From Pelagibacteraceae bacterium AG-426-E17 (lineage in GTDB: Bacteria > Pseudomonadota > Alphaproteobacteria > Pelagibacterales > Pelagibacteraceae), in NCBI GenBank assembly GCA_003210095.1, contig QCNP01000001.1, positions 62,001 through 126,000 on the forward strand: 64,000 nucleotides of DNA, in the 5' to 3' direction. Shown piece by piece: positions 24,953 to 37,693 of the stretch (within the stretch, counting starts at the first letter, position 1; every line of letters begins with the position of its first letter). Below the pieces are notes generated by a model. That model had not been told where the DNA came from. It saw only the letters and a list, made by a program, of their open reading frames with translations, and made no database searches. The translations under genes were made by a program, and so were the position numbers.

Positions 24953-26197
24953 TTAATTAAATCTTGATGAACTATAAGGAGATAATTCTAAATTAGTTTT
25001 CTCACCTACAATCATTTTAGAAACTATTTTCCCTGAAATTGCTCCTAATGTCCATCCTAAATGATGATGACCGAACGAATAAAAAACGTTCTCATAGTTT
25101 TTAGATTGTCCTATAACTGGTAAAAAATCAGGAAGAGTGGGCCTAAAACCAAGCCATTCATCATCATGCTCTTCATTATCTGGTATTCCATTTAACATAT
25201 CTTTTGCATTCAAGATTAAATTTTTAATTCTTGATTTTGACAAAGGATTTTCTAATCCCCCTAATTCTACAGTTCCAACAACCCGTAATCCTTGTTCCAT
25301 AGGTGTCACCCCAAAACCTCTATCTGCCCAAACAACTGGTCTTGATACTAAATGAGAATAATTTTTAAAATGAATGTGATATCCTCTTTCAGTATCTAAC
25401 GGAATTTTCTCTTTAAGTTTATCTGTGAGTTTTTTTGAAAAAGCACCGCAAGCAATCACAAGTTTATCAAACTTAAATTTACTGTTATCTGTAATTAAAA
25501 TAGGTTTTTTGTTCTCAAAATTAATATCTTTTATGTATATTTTTTTAAATTTACCACCGTTGTCTAAAAATTTTTTGAATAATTTTTGTGTAATTTTTTT
25601 TGGATTTTTAGCATGTCTAGCATATTCATAAAATACACCCCCACTATAAAAAGGTTTAATGTTAGGCTCCAAATCATGAACTTCTTTTTTGTTAAGAATT
25701 TTCTGTTTAATTCCTAATTCATTTCTTATTTTGATTTCCAATTCTCTACTCTTAATACCTTTGTTTTCCCAGACATACATAATGCCATTATTTTCAACCA
25801 AGCCCTCTAAATTTATTTCATCAAATAATTCATCATAAGCGCTTAAAGATAAGTCTAATATTTGATGCATATATTTAGCTGTGTACATCATTTTTTTTTG
25901 TGAACAATTTAATACAAATTTTGATAACCACGGTATCATTTTGGGAATGTAATTCCATTTAAGCGCAAGTGGTCCTCTGCTATTAGTCAACATTGATGGA
26001 ACATCTGACAAAACATCGTATCTATTAAGCTGCAGAGATGCATAAGGAGAAAAGTGGCCAGCATTACCGTAAGATGCTGAACATCCTGGTTCTTCTTTAT
26101 CAAACAAATTAACGACATATCCTTTTTTTTGAAGAAACAATGCATTACAAATACCTTGGATACCTGCACCTATTATTGCTAAATTTTTATTTTTCAT
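24953..26197 (-). CDS. dadA: D-amino acid dehydrogenase-like FAD oxidoreductase
   Basis: A 414-residue FAD-dependent dehydrogenase, DAO fold. The N-terminal FAD loop is GAGIQGICNALFL (about 9-21), SYGNAGHFSPYA is the DadA-type segment, and GHHHLGWTLGAISGK is the C-terminal FAD signature. DadA oxidises D-amino acids to keto acids at the membrane and feeds electrons to quinone. D-hydroxyproline dehydrogenases belong to the same branch, so the substrate is uncertain. It begins the minus-strand run with the DMT permease. Confidence 0.8.
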   Translation of the reverse strand: MKNKNLAIIGAGIQGICNALFLQKKGYVVNLFDKEEPGCSASYGNAGHFSPYASLQLNRYDVLSDVPSMLTNSRGPLALKWNYIPKMIPWLSKFVLNCSQKKMMYTAKYMHQILDLSLSAYDELFDEINLEGLVENNGIMYVWENKGIKSRELEIKIRNELGIKQKILNKKEVHDLEPNIKPFYSGGVFYEYARHAKNPKKITQKLFKKFLDNGGKFKKIYIKDINFENKKPILITDNSKFKFDKLVIACGAFSKKLTDKLKEKIPLDTERGYHIHFKNYSHLVSRPVVWADRGFGVTPMEQGLRVVGTVELGGLENPLSKSRIKNLILNAKDMLNGIPDNEEHDDEWLGFRPTLPDFLPVIGQSKNYENVFYSFGHHHLGWTLGAISGKIVSKMIVGEKTNLELSPYSSSRFN

Positions 26198-26241
26198 CTC
26201 ATTAAATTACAATATGTTATAAGTAAAGTTATCGCGACAAA

Positions 26242-27366
26242 TTAGGCTATCAAACGTTTTTGATAAACCTTAGCACTCATTACAATGCTAAATCCAATCA
26301 TCGTTGCCAGCATAGATGATCCCCCGTAGGACATTATTGGCAAAGGTGATCCTACAATCGGAAGTAAACCTAATACCATGCTCATATTTACTGATATAAA
26401 AATAAATAAAGAAGAAGCATATCCGTAACAAAATAACTTCCCAAAAAAACTTCTGCAAGTTGAGCCTATTTTACCAACTCTATAAATAATAATTGCATAT
26501 AATAACAACAAAAACACAGAGCCAATAAAACCTTGCTCCTCCGAAAAAAGCGTAAATATAAAGTCAGTATGTTTTTCAGGTAGGAATTCCAAATAGCTTT
26601 GTGTACCTTTTAAAAACCCTTTTCCATTAAGACCACCAGAGCCTATCGCAATTTTTGATTGAATTATTTGATAACCTGCCCCCAAAGGATCTTTATCTGG
26701 ATTGAAGAAAGTAAGTATTCTTAATTTTTGGTAAGGCTTTAGAAATGAGATTACAAAAGGTAGAGATATTAAAAGACCTAAAAAAGAATAAATAAAATAT
26801 TTAGCATTTACACCTGCTAACCATAGAACTACCAAACCACTCAATGCGATTAATATTGAGGTGCCTAAATCAGGTTGGGTTACAACCAGTAAAATTGGTG
26901 TAATTAACATAACTAATGGAATAATTATATTTTTGAAACTGTTCACAGAATTAATTTGAACTCTGTGATAAAACTTCGCAAAACAAACTATTATTGCTAT
27001 TTTCATTAACTCTGAGGGTTGCAGGTTTATAAAGTACAAATCTACCCATCTTTGAGAACCTGAGGAAGTTATTCCATAAAGTGATGCCCAAATAAGAAAC
27101 CCGAGAACTATTAAGTAAAAAATATATCCCGTGCTATGCCAAAATTTTATATCTATGAATGATAAGATTAACATCATAGAAAAAAAAATAACAAATCTAA
27201 GTAAGTGACTCTTAGTATGGTATAAAATTTCTCCTCCATCTGTTGAATACATCGATAAAGCACTTATAATACCTAATAATAGGATACACATTAATAAAAT
27301 ATAATCCAAAGATCTCACTTTTTGGAAAAAAGTTGTCTGTCCGCTTAAAGCTGTTTCTCTAAACAT
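26242..27366 (-). CDS. rodA: Rod-shape-determining peptidoglycan polymerase RodA
   Basis: A 374-residue SEDS-family glycosyltransferase with about ten membrane helices that polymerises lipid II during elongation. Family segments: LQPSELMKIAIIVCFAKFYH, TQPDLGTSILIALSG, FLPEKHTDFIFTLFSEEQGF and LPIMSYGGSSMLATM. It overlaps mrdA by 8 bp and closes the mreBCD-mrdA-rodA operon. Confidence 0.95.
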   Translation of the reverse strand: MFRETALSGQTTFFQKVRSLDYILLMCILLLGIISALSMYSTDGGEILYHTKSHLLRFVIFFSMMLILSFIDIKFWHSTGYIFYLIVLGFLIWASLYGITSSGSQRWVDLYFINLQPSELMKIAIIVCFAKFYHRVQINSVNSFKNIIIPLVMLITPILLVVTQPDLGTSILIALSGLVVLWLAGVNAKYFIYSFLGLLISLPFVISFLKPYQKLRILTFFNPDKDPLGAGYQIIQSKIAIGSGGLNGKGFLKGTQSYLEFLPEKHTDFIFTLFSEEQGFIGSVFLLLLYAIIIYRVGKIGSTCRSFFGKLFCYGYASSLFIFISVNMSMVLGLLPIVGSPLPIMSYGGSSMLATMIGFSIVMSAKVYQKRLIA

Positions 27367-29335
27367 TTGTATTTAATTTATCATTAATTCTAATTTTTTC
27401 TCTTTCCTCATGCCTGTCAATTATTACTTTAAAAAGTTTTTTTGCTAAAGGGGCTGCAGCGGAGCTTCCTGAACCACCATGCTCAATAAAAATACTCATA
27501 GCATATCTAGGATTTTTATAAGGTCCAAATGCAACATATAAAGCATGATCTCTTTCATTATAAGGAATTTGTGAAATATCTAGATCAAGTTCTCTTTGTG
27601 TTTCAGTAATTTTCTTTACCTGTGATGTTCCAGTTTTACCAGCAAATTGATATTTTTTGTCATTTATTCTAGATCCATATGATGTTCCTCTAACTTCATT
27701 GGTAGATGCAAAAATTGAATCTAAAACAAATTTAACATTTTCTCTATTTCTAAATAAAGGTTTATATAGTTCATCTTTTTGAAAATCTCCAAAATCAACT
27801 AGCGCATCATCTTGCTCAGGGCCTTTCATTTTTTCTTCAAAGTTTTGCTCCATCTTGTTTTTTATATACTCGTAATCATGATCATCTTTGCTTACTATTA
27901 TTTTAGGTCTAATTTTAAAACCACCATTAGCAAGCTGTGCAGTCATCAAACATAATTGAAGAGGTGTAGATTGAACATAACCTTGGCCAATACCAGTAAT
28001 TAAAGTCTCTCCTAAAACCCAACCCTTGCCTAAATTATTTTTTTTCCATTTAGTTGAGGGAAAGAGACCCTTTTTTTCTTCATTATACGCATTATCAAAA
28101 ACTTTTGCTCCCAAACCAAATTTTTTTGCTGTTTCATTAAGTCGGTCTACGCCAAGCCTTCTAGACATTTCATAAAAATAGGTGTCACATGATACTTTCA
28201 TAGCGTCTCTCAAATTTACAACACCATGACCTGTGTCTTTCCAGCAATGATATGTTTGTCCATACATTTCCATTTTTCCAGTGCAATTCACTTTAAAATT
28301 TGTAGATATCACATTATTTTCCAATGCCGATAAAGCCACTATCGGTTTTATGGTTGAGCCAGGAGGATATAAACCTGTTATTGTTCTATTGATCAATGGT
28401 TTTTTTGGGTTTTCTCTTATTTTATTCCAATTTTCAAAACTTATTCCATAAAGAAACAAGTTAGGATCAAAGGATGGCGATGAATGCATTGCAATTATAC
28501 CACCAGTGTAAATATCCATTACACTTATAGATCCAGCTTTATCTTTTAATAAGTTATTACACTCTTCTTGTACTTTAGTATCAACTGTTAATCTAATATC
28601 CTCACCTTTTTTTCCTTCAATATAATCAATTTGATTTATTCTTTTTCCATAAGCATTAACCTCATAACGTTGGATACCATTTGAGCCTATAAGTTTATTC
28701 TCAAATGTTTTTTCTAAACCTATCTTGCCTACTCTTAAGCCTGGAACGTGACGTTTTTTTATTTCATTATTATTTATCAAATCGTTTTCACTTGCTTGAG
28801 CTACATAACCTAATAAGTGTGTAAAGTTTTCATTATATGGATAATTCCTTGCTACTGATAAAACAGGTTTTGCTCCTGGTAATTCATGCAAATAAAAATT
28901 GATTTTTGAGAATTGATCCCAGCTTAAATTTTCAGAAATTATTAAAGTTTCCCAAGCTTTTTGTGAGTTTTTTTTTTTAATAATTTTACTCAAGGTTTTT
29001 TGATCAAAATTTAAAATGCTTTTAAGTCTTACTATTAAGTGATTAAAATTTTCTACTTGTTCTGGAATCACATGAAGTTGATATACTTTTAAATTACCCG
29101 CAATTGTATTACCAAAATAATCTTTAAAATCACCTCTCACTGGTGGCAACTTCCATTCTCTTAAGCGGTTTTTATCGGATAAAGTTAAATATTTTTTATT
29201 TTCATTAATTTGTAACGAAAATAATCTCGCAACAATTCCACCAAATATTATTACCTTAGCTGCTGACAGAATAAACATTCGTCTACCAACTAAACTAAAT
29301 TTTCTATATCCGCCGTCTGATCCGCCACTAATCAT
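27359..29335 (-). CDS. mrdA: Penicillin-binding protein 2 (peptidoglycan transpeptidase)
   Basis: A 658-residue class B PBP that cross-links peptidoglycan in elongation. One N-terminal membrane segment (about 17-40) is followed by the dimerisation region and the transpeptidase domain. Active-site motifs: PGSTIKP with the catalytic serine (SxxK), SCDTYFY (SxD) and AGKTGTSQV (KTG). It partners RodA and is overlapped by 8 bp on both sides. Length and motifs are complete. Confidence 0.95.
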   Translation of the reverse strand: MISGGSDGGYRKFSLVGRRMFILSAAKVIIFGGIVARLFSLQINENKKYLTLSDKNRLREWKLPPVRGDFKDYFGNTIAGNLKVYQLHVIPEQVENFNHLIVRLKSILNFDQKTLSKIIKKKNSQKAWETLIISENLSWDQFSKINFYLHELPGAKPVLSVARNYPYNENFTHLLGYVAQASENDLINNNEIKKRHVPGLRVGKIGLEKTFENKLIGSNGIQRYEVNAYGKRINQIDYIEGKKGEDIRLTVDTKVQEECNNLLKDKAGSISVMDIYTGGIIAMHSSPSFDPNLFLYGISFENWNKIRENPKKPLINRTITGLYPPGSTIKPIVALSALENNVISTNFKVNCTGKMEMYGQTYHCWKDTGHGVVNLRDAMKVSCDTYFYEMSRRLGVDRLNETAKKFGLGAKVFDNAYNEEKKGLFPSTKWKKNNLGKGWVLGETLITGIGQGYVQSTPLQLCLMTAQLANGGFKIRPKIIVSKDDHDYEYIKNKMEQNFEEKMKGPEQDDALVDFGDFQKDELYKPLFRNRENVKFVLDSIFASTNEVRGTSYGSRINDKKYQFAGKTGTSQVKKITETQRELDLDISQIPYNERDHALYVAFGPYKNPRYAMSIFIEHGGSGSSAAAPLAKKLFKVIIDRHEEREKIRINDKLNTNV

Positions 29336-29840
29336 TTTCTTTTCCTATAAATTTCGAGTAATAGCTAAAAATTATTGAAAACATATAATAAAAAATAAAT
29401 GTAAAAATTACATTGAACAGTAAATAATAATAGTCAACTTTTACCAAGAAAAAAATAGAGTTAATTATATAAAAAATTGTTGTTACCACAGAGATTGTAA
29501 ATAAAAAGAAAAACCATTCTTTTACAAGACTAGGTCTAAGTGTAATATTTCTTAAATATGAAGCAAATCCACAAATTAAAAGATATAATATACTGCTAAT
29601 ACCAATTGGTAATCCCACTACAACATCATTAATTAAACCAGCTAAAAATACTAAACCATATCCTAACTTTTCACCTCCCTTCAAACTCCAGTAGAATATT
29701 AAGATATAGGGAAAATTAAATGAAAAATATTTAAAGTTTAAATAATTGAAATCAAATTCATTTAGAACAGAGATAAATAATAAAATTATTGGTGCCGAAG
29801 ATATTATTTTTTTTAAAAAAAATACTTTAGATAATTGCAT
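29328..29840 (-). CDS. mreD: Rod shape-determining protein MreD
   Basis: A 170-residue membrane protein with about five helices. Sequence signals are weak as usual for MreD, but GLINDVVVGLPIGISSILYLLICGF fits the family when read in pieces (short motif GLxxDxxxGxPxG). Position between mreC and mrdA settles the call. It helps couple MreB to the wall synthases. Confidence 0.85.
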   Translation of the reverse strand: MQLSKVFFLKKIISSAPIILLFISVLNEFDFNYLNFKYFSFNFPYILIFYWSLKGGEKLGYGLVFLAGLINDVVVGLPIGISSILYLLICGFASYLRNITLRPSLVKEWFFFLFTISVVTTIFYIINSIFFLVKVDYYYLLFNVIFTFIFYYMFSIIFSYYSKFIGKEND

Positions 29841-29843
29841 AAT

Positions 29844-30686
29844 TTATTCTCTAATTTCAAAGGTAACTATTTTTACCAATCTTAGTTGAGAAAAGTCTGA
29901 GTGAAATACAATTTCTGGAAAATTATCTTTAATTTTAACTTTTCCCACTGGTATTCCTGCATTAAATATATTACCAGATCCTGATGTAAATACTTCATCT
30001 TCATCTTTAATAGATAAATTATCATTTAACAAATATTGCAGTTTTCCATGCTTTCCTCCAGTTCCAGATAGAATTGATTGTTTCCCATCTGGTTCAATAG
30101 ATACTGGTATTTTACTATTAAGATCAGATAATAATAATATTCTTGAGGTCAAATAATTGACCTCCACAACTTTTCCAACAAGGAAATCTCCATCTAAAAC
30201 GGCCATACCTAATTCGATTTTATCTTTGCTTCCTCTATTAACTATAATTGATTTTAAAAAAGGGCTTTGTTTATCAATTATCACTTTAGCTAAAATTTCG
30301 TAATTCTGATCTTTTATATCCTCAATTTTAGATTTTAAAATCTTGTTTTCTGATTTTATAAATTCAATATTAAGCTTTTCTGCTTTTAGTTTTTTATATT
30401 CTAGGGTTAATTTTTTATACTCATCGTATAAATTAATATGTTCTAATGAAAGTTTATAAGCGTTTTTAATTAAATTTTCTGGTACAGATACAATGAAGGT
30501 CGATCTATAAACAATTTCTTTTAGAGAAGTTTTTAGTAAATTGATTGCCTTAAAATTATATTTCTCAAAAATTAATATGATAATAGAAATAACTATTAAG
30601 GTTGTTAATGAAAATCTTTGTCTATTTCCTTTTTTGAGGAAAGCAGATCTGATTGCGATAATGAAATCATCTCTGTTTGTTTCCAT
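29844..30686 (-). CDS. mreC: Rod shape-determining protein MreC
   Basis: A 280-residue bitopic protein. One membrane helix (about 25-40), then a coiled coil rich in Leu/Glu/Lys (about 85-120), then the beta domain with IVNRGSKDKIELGMAVLDGD and LVGKVVEV. It links MreB inside to PBP2 in the periplasm. It lies 6 bp after mreB. Confidence 0.93.
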   Translation of the reverse strand: METNRDDFIIAIRSAFLKKGNRQRFSLTTLIVISIIILIFEKYNFKAINLLKTSLKEIVYRSTFIVSVPENLIKNAYKLSLEHINLYDEYKKLTLEYKKLKAEKLNIEFIKSENKILKSKIEDIKDQNYEILAKVIIDKQSPFLKSIIVNRGSKDKIELGMAVLDGDFLVGKVVEVNYLTSRILLLSDLNSKIPVSIEPDGKQSILSGTGGKHGKLQYLLNDNLSIKDEDEVFTSGSGNIFNAGIPVGKVKIKDNFPEIVFHSDFSQLRLVKIVTFEIRE

Positions 30687-30692
30687 CGAATC

Positions 30693-33303
<2,611 letters not shown>

Positions 33304-33333
33304 TATTTTTGTAAATAATTTTTTGGAATAATA

Positions 33334-33352
33334 CAATCTCTAGCAGAGATTG
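33334..33352 (-). terminator. Hairpin between ilvC and leuA
   Basis: A perfect 8-bp stem CAATCTCT-AGC-AGAGATTG. On the minus strand it is followed by TATTATTCC, only moderately U-rich. It could be a weak terminator after ilvC or a leader hairpin for leuA 30 bases further on. Confidence 0.4.
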
Positions 33353-33392
33353 CAAAACAAAATAGTCAAATCTGGGTTTTATTAGTTATTTT

Positions 33393-34427
<1,035 letters not shown>

Positions 34428-34976
34428 TTATTTAAAAATTTCTGACCCTCTTGTCATAGCTACTGCGCCAGTTCTAGACACGCTTACTAATCCAAATTTT
34501 TTTAAATCTCCCATTACCGTATCAATTTCTCTTCTTAATGCAGTTATTTGAAGTACAACTGATTTTTGAGTTTTGTCTAATACTACTGGATTAAATTTTT
34601 TGCAAACCTTTAATGCTTTATTTCTTTTAGAAGTATTCCCAACAAGCTTTAATAAAGCCATTTCTTTAAAAATAATTTTTTTGTCGCCTCTCATAAAATC
34701 TGCAACTTTATGGACCGGTATTAATTTACCCAATTGTAATTTAATCTGCTCAATTACCTGTGGTGTACCAGTAGTTACAATCGTTATCCTTGATATTCCT
34801 CTCTTAGGATCAACCTCTGCAACAGCTAAAGATTCTATGTTATATCCTCTACCAGAGAATAAACCTGCTACTCTAGCTAATACCCCAGCCTCGTTATCTA
34901 CCCATACTACTATTATATGTGTATCTAATTTTCCCTTTTTACCTGGATCACTATAAGCTGATTTAGATTTAGCCAT
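34428..34976 (-). CDS. ilvH: Acetolactate synthase small (regulatory) subunit
   Basis: A 182-residue ACT-domain protein that makes the large subunit sensitive to valine. The N-terminal ACT domain is clear: NEAGVLARVAGLFSGRGYNIESLAV, split here as NEAGVLARVAG and FSGRGYNIESLAV. The C-terminal part includes MALLKLVG. Start and the large subunit's stop share one base. Confidence 0.94.
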   Translation of the reverse strand: MAKSKSAYSDPGKKGKLDTHIIVVWVDNEAGVLARVAGLFSGRGYNIESLAVAEVDPKRGISRITIVTTGTPQVIEQIKLQLGKLIPVHKVADFMRGDKKIIFKEMALLKLVGNTSKRNKALKVCKKFNPVVLDKTQKSVVLQITALRREIDTVMGDLKKFGLVSVSRTGAVAMTRGSEIFK

Positions 34977-36742
34977 TAAACTAAAGTTTTTCCTTTTCCT
35001 GTAATTTTATTTTCTTCTTGATCATTAGGCCCTAACAACATTTGATTATGAGGTTTTCCTGAGGGAATCATTGGAAAACAATTTTCTTCTTTGTCAACCA
35101 AACAATCAAAAATTACGGGCTTTTTAATATCAATCATCTCTTGAATTTTTTGATCTAACTCGTCTGGAGTTTTTGCTCTTATTCCTACACATCCATAAGC
35201 CTCTGCAAGTTTTACAAAATTTGGTAAAGCTGCTGTATAACTTTCAGAGTAATTTTTTTCATGAAGTAATTCTTGCCATTGTCTTACCATTCCCATGTAT
35301 TCATTATTTAAAATAAATATTTTTATTGGTAAATTATACTGAACAGCTGTTGACATTTCTTGCATTGTCATAAGAACTGAAGCCTCTCCTGCAATATCAA
35401 CTACTAATTTATCAGGATGAGCTATTTGAACACCCACTGCTGCCGGTAAACCATAACCCATTGTTCCAAGCCCCCCTGATGTCATCCATCTATTTGGTTT
35501 ATCAAATTTATAATGTTGAGCAGCCCACATTTGATGTTGGCCAACCTCGGTTGTGATAAAAGTATCTTTATTTTTGGTTAACTCATAAAGTCTTTGTATC
35601 GCAAATTGTGGTTTTATAGTTTTATCACTATTAACAAAGTTTAAAGAATTAACTGATCTCCATTTTGCAATTTGTTCCCACCACTTTGAAGTATTTTCCT
35701 TATTGGACTTTAAAAAATTTGGTTTATTTTTTTTAATTGTTTTTATTAATAAAGAAATTACATCTGAAACATCACCTATAATTGGGAGATCTACTTTTAC
35801 GTTTTTATTTATAGACGATGGATCTATATCTATATGAACTTTTTTAGATTTAGGTGAAAATTCATCAATTTTTCCAGTTATCCTATCATCAAATCTTGCA
35901 CCTATATTAATCATAAGATCGCAATCGTGCATGGCATTATTAGCTTCGTACGTACCATGCATCCCAAGCATTCCTAAAAACTGATTATCATCTCCAGGGA
36001 ATGAACCTAGACCTTGTAGTGTTGAGGTTATTGGAAAACCAGTAATTGAGACAAGTTCTCTTAGTTGTTGGCTTGCTTTAGGACCAGAATTAATTACTCC
36101 ACCACCAGTATAAAATATTGGCTGTGTTGCCTTACTCATCATTTCAATAAGTTTATCTATATCTTTTTGTGAAAATCTATTATTTGATTTTCCATTTAGC
36201 TTTTTTTGTTTTTTAAAATTTGTATATTTAGCTTTTTGGAATTGAATATCTTTTGGGATATCTACTAAAACAGGTCCAGGTCTTCCTGAAGTTGCAACTT
36301 CAAAAGCTTTATGGATTGTTTTTGCTAAATCCTTAACATCTTTTACCAACCAATTATGTTTAGTACACGGTCTAGTTATTCCCGTCGTATCACATTCTTG
36401 GAAAGCATCCGTACCAATTAGATGTGTTGGAACTTGTCCTGAAATACAAACTAGTGGAATAGAATCCATGTATGCATCTGTTAAAGCAGTAACAACATTA
36501 GTCGCTCCTGGGCCCGATGTAACTAAAACTACACCAGGTTTTCCACAAGATCTTGCATAACCTTCTGCGGCATGTCCTGCTCCTTGCTCATGTCTTACAA
36601 GGATGTGTTTAATGCCCTCATGATTTTTTAATTCATCGTAAATCGGTAATACCGCACCACCAGGATAACCAAAAATAAATTCAACATTTTGGTCCTCCAT
36701 GCATTTAAAAACAATTTCTGCGCCTGTATATAATTTTGACAT
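34976..36742 (-). CDS. ilvB: Acetolactate synthase large (catalytic) subunit
   Basis: A 588-residue thiamine-diphosphate enzyme that makes acetolactate or acetohydroxybutyrate. The N-terminal FGYPGGAVLPIYDEL and HEQGAGHAAEGYAR contain the catalytic glutamate, and the ThDP-binding core is DIAGEASVLMTMQEM with LNNEYMGMVRQWQ. A 10-bp hairpin ends three bases before its ATG. It heads the ilvB-ilvH-ilvC-leuA run. Confidence 0.95.
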   Translation of the reverse strand: MSKLYTGAEIVFKCMEDQNVEFIFGYPGGAVLPIYDELKNHEGIKHILVRHEQGAGHAAEGYARSCGKPGVVLVTSGPGATNVVTALTDAYMDSIPLVCISGQVPTHLIGTDAFQECDTTGITRPCTKHNWLVKDVKDLAKTIHKAFEVATSGRPGPVLVDIPKDIQFQKAKYTNFKKQKKLNGKSNNRFSQKDIDKLIEMMSKATQPIFYTGGGVINSGPKASQQLRELVSITGFPITSTLQGLGSFPGDDNQFLGMLGMHGTYEANNAMHDCDLMINIGARFDDRITGKIDEFSPKSKKVHIDIDPSSINKNVKVDLPIIGDVSDVISLLIKTIKKNKPNFLKSNKENTSKWWEQIAKWRSVNSLNFVNSDKTIKPQFAIQRLYELTKNKDTFITTEVGQHQMWAAQHYKFDKPNRWMTSGGLGTMGYGLPAAVGVQIAHPDKLVVDIAGEASVLMTMQEMSTAVQYNLPIKIFILNNEYMGMVRQWQELLHEKNYSESYTAALPNFVKLAEAYGCVGIRAKTPDELDQKIQEMIDIKKPVIFDCLVDKEENCFPMIPSGKPHNQMLLGPNDQEENKITGKGKTLV

Positions 36743-36745
36743 TTT

Positions 36746-36775
36746 ACCAATCTAGCTGAAGTTGTGCTGATTGGT
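36746..36775 (-). promoter_or_regulatory. Start-proximal hairpin before ilvB
   Basis: In minus-strand order ACCAATCAGC pairs with GCTaGATTGGT (one bulged base), with a 9-base loop. The 3' arm ends three bases before the ilvB ATG, so it would cover the ribosome-binding region. There is no T run. A role in tuning ilvB translation is inference. Confidence 0.45.
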
Positions 36776-36780
36776 CAAGT

Positions 36781-37692
36781 TTAACTAATCTTTTTTAGAT
36801 AAGAATTTAGATTGTTTGGCGCAATCTTCTGCCAGTCTTTCATATGACCTCTAGCCCAAGTCATCTGTCTTTTAGCATATTGCCTTGTTTTTATAGTAAT
36901 TTTTTCTTTTATTAGACTTAAATTGGTTTTATCTGGTTTTAATTCGTTTATTTCCCTAATCCCAATTATCTTGGATGAACTATTCGTATTTTTTACTTTT
37001 AATTTGTTAAATCTTTTTACTTCCTGAAACGCACCTGCTTTAATCATTTTGTCTATCCTGTTTGACAAATTCTTAACAACTTCATCCCTAGGAATATCTA
37101 TAAATATTTTTTCAAAATCATTGTTTTGGTAATGAATTTTTGTATCCTTAAACCAAGTGTATAGGGATTTATTAGTTTGAATATACACTTCATAAGCTCT
37201 GATAGATCTATTTTGATCATTTGTGTCTATATAATTTTTACACAGAGGGTCTAATTTAATTAATTTTTTATAAAAGTTTTTTTGCCCAATTTTTTTTTGT
37301 AACTTTCTCGCTTTATCTCTGTGTTTTCTACTTATATTTGGTATTTTTGCTAAACCATCAACTAAAGACTTAAAATATAGACCTGTACCGCCAACAATTA
37401 TTGGTATTTTTTTTCTTTTTTTTGTTTCCGAAATTTTTTGATGACATTTTTTTAGCCACTCGCCTACTGAAAAATTTTTTTTTACACTTAGAAATCCGTA
37501 TAAATGATGCTTGATACTTGATCTATCTTTAGTGCTTGGCCTCGCAGTCAAAATTTTTATTTCTTTAAATATTTGCATGCTATCAGCATTAATAATTTCC
37601 CCACCGATTTTTTTTGCTAGTTTAATTGCAAATCTGGATTTACCTGATGCTGTGGGTCCTGAAATTAAAATTATTTTGGACTTTAGGTCCAT
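36781..37692 (-). CDS. miaA: tRNA dimethylallyltransferase
   Basis: Adds a dimethylallyl group to A37 of tRNAs reading UNN codons. The P-loop is GPTASGKSRFA (about 11-21), followed by NADSMQIFKE and GGTGLYFKSLVDGL; ARRM-like RQYAKRQMTWARG is at the C-terminus. 303 residues, usual length. It follows the DegP-type protease gene by one base. Confidence 0.94.
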   Translation of the reverse strand: MDLKSKIILISGPTASGKSRFAIKLAKKIGGEIINADSMQIFKEIKILTARPSTKDRSSIKHHLYGFLSVKKNFSVGEWLKKCHQKISETKKRKKIPIIVGGTGLYFKSLVDGLAKIPNISRKHRDKARKLQKKIGQKNFYKKLIKLDPLCKNYIDTNDQNRSIRAYEVYIQTNKSLYTWFKDTKIHYQNNDFEKIFIDIPRDEVVKNLSNRIDKMIKAGAFQEVKRFNKLKVKNTNSSSKIIGIREINELKPDKTNLSLIKEKITIKTRQYAKRQMTWARGHMKDWQKIAPNNLNSYLKKIS

Positions 37693-37693
37693 A

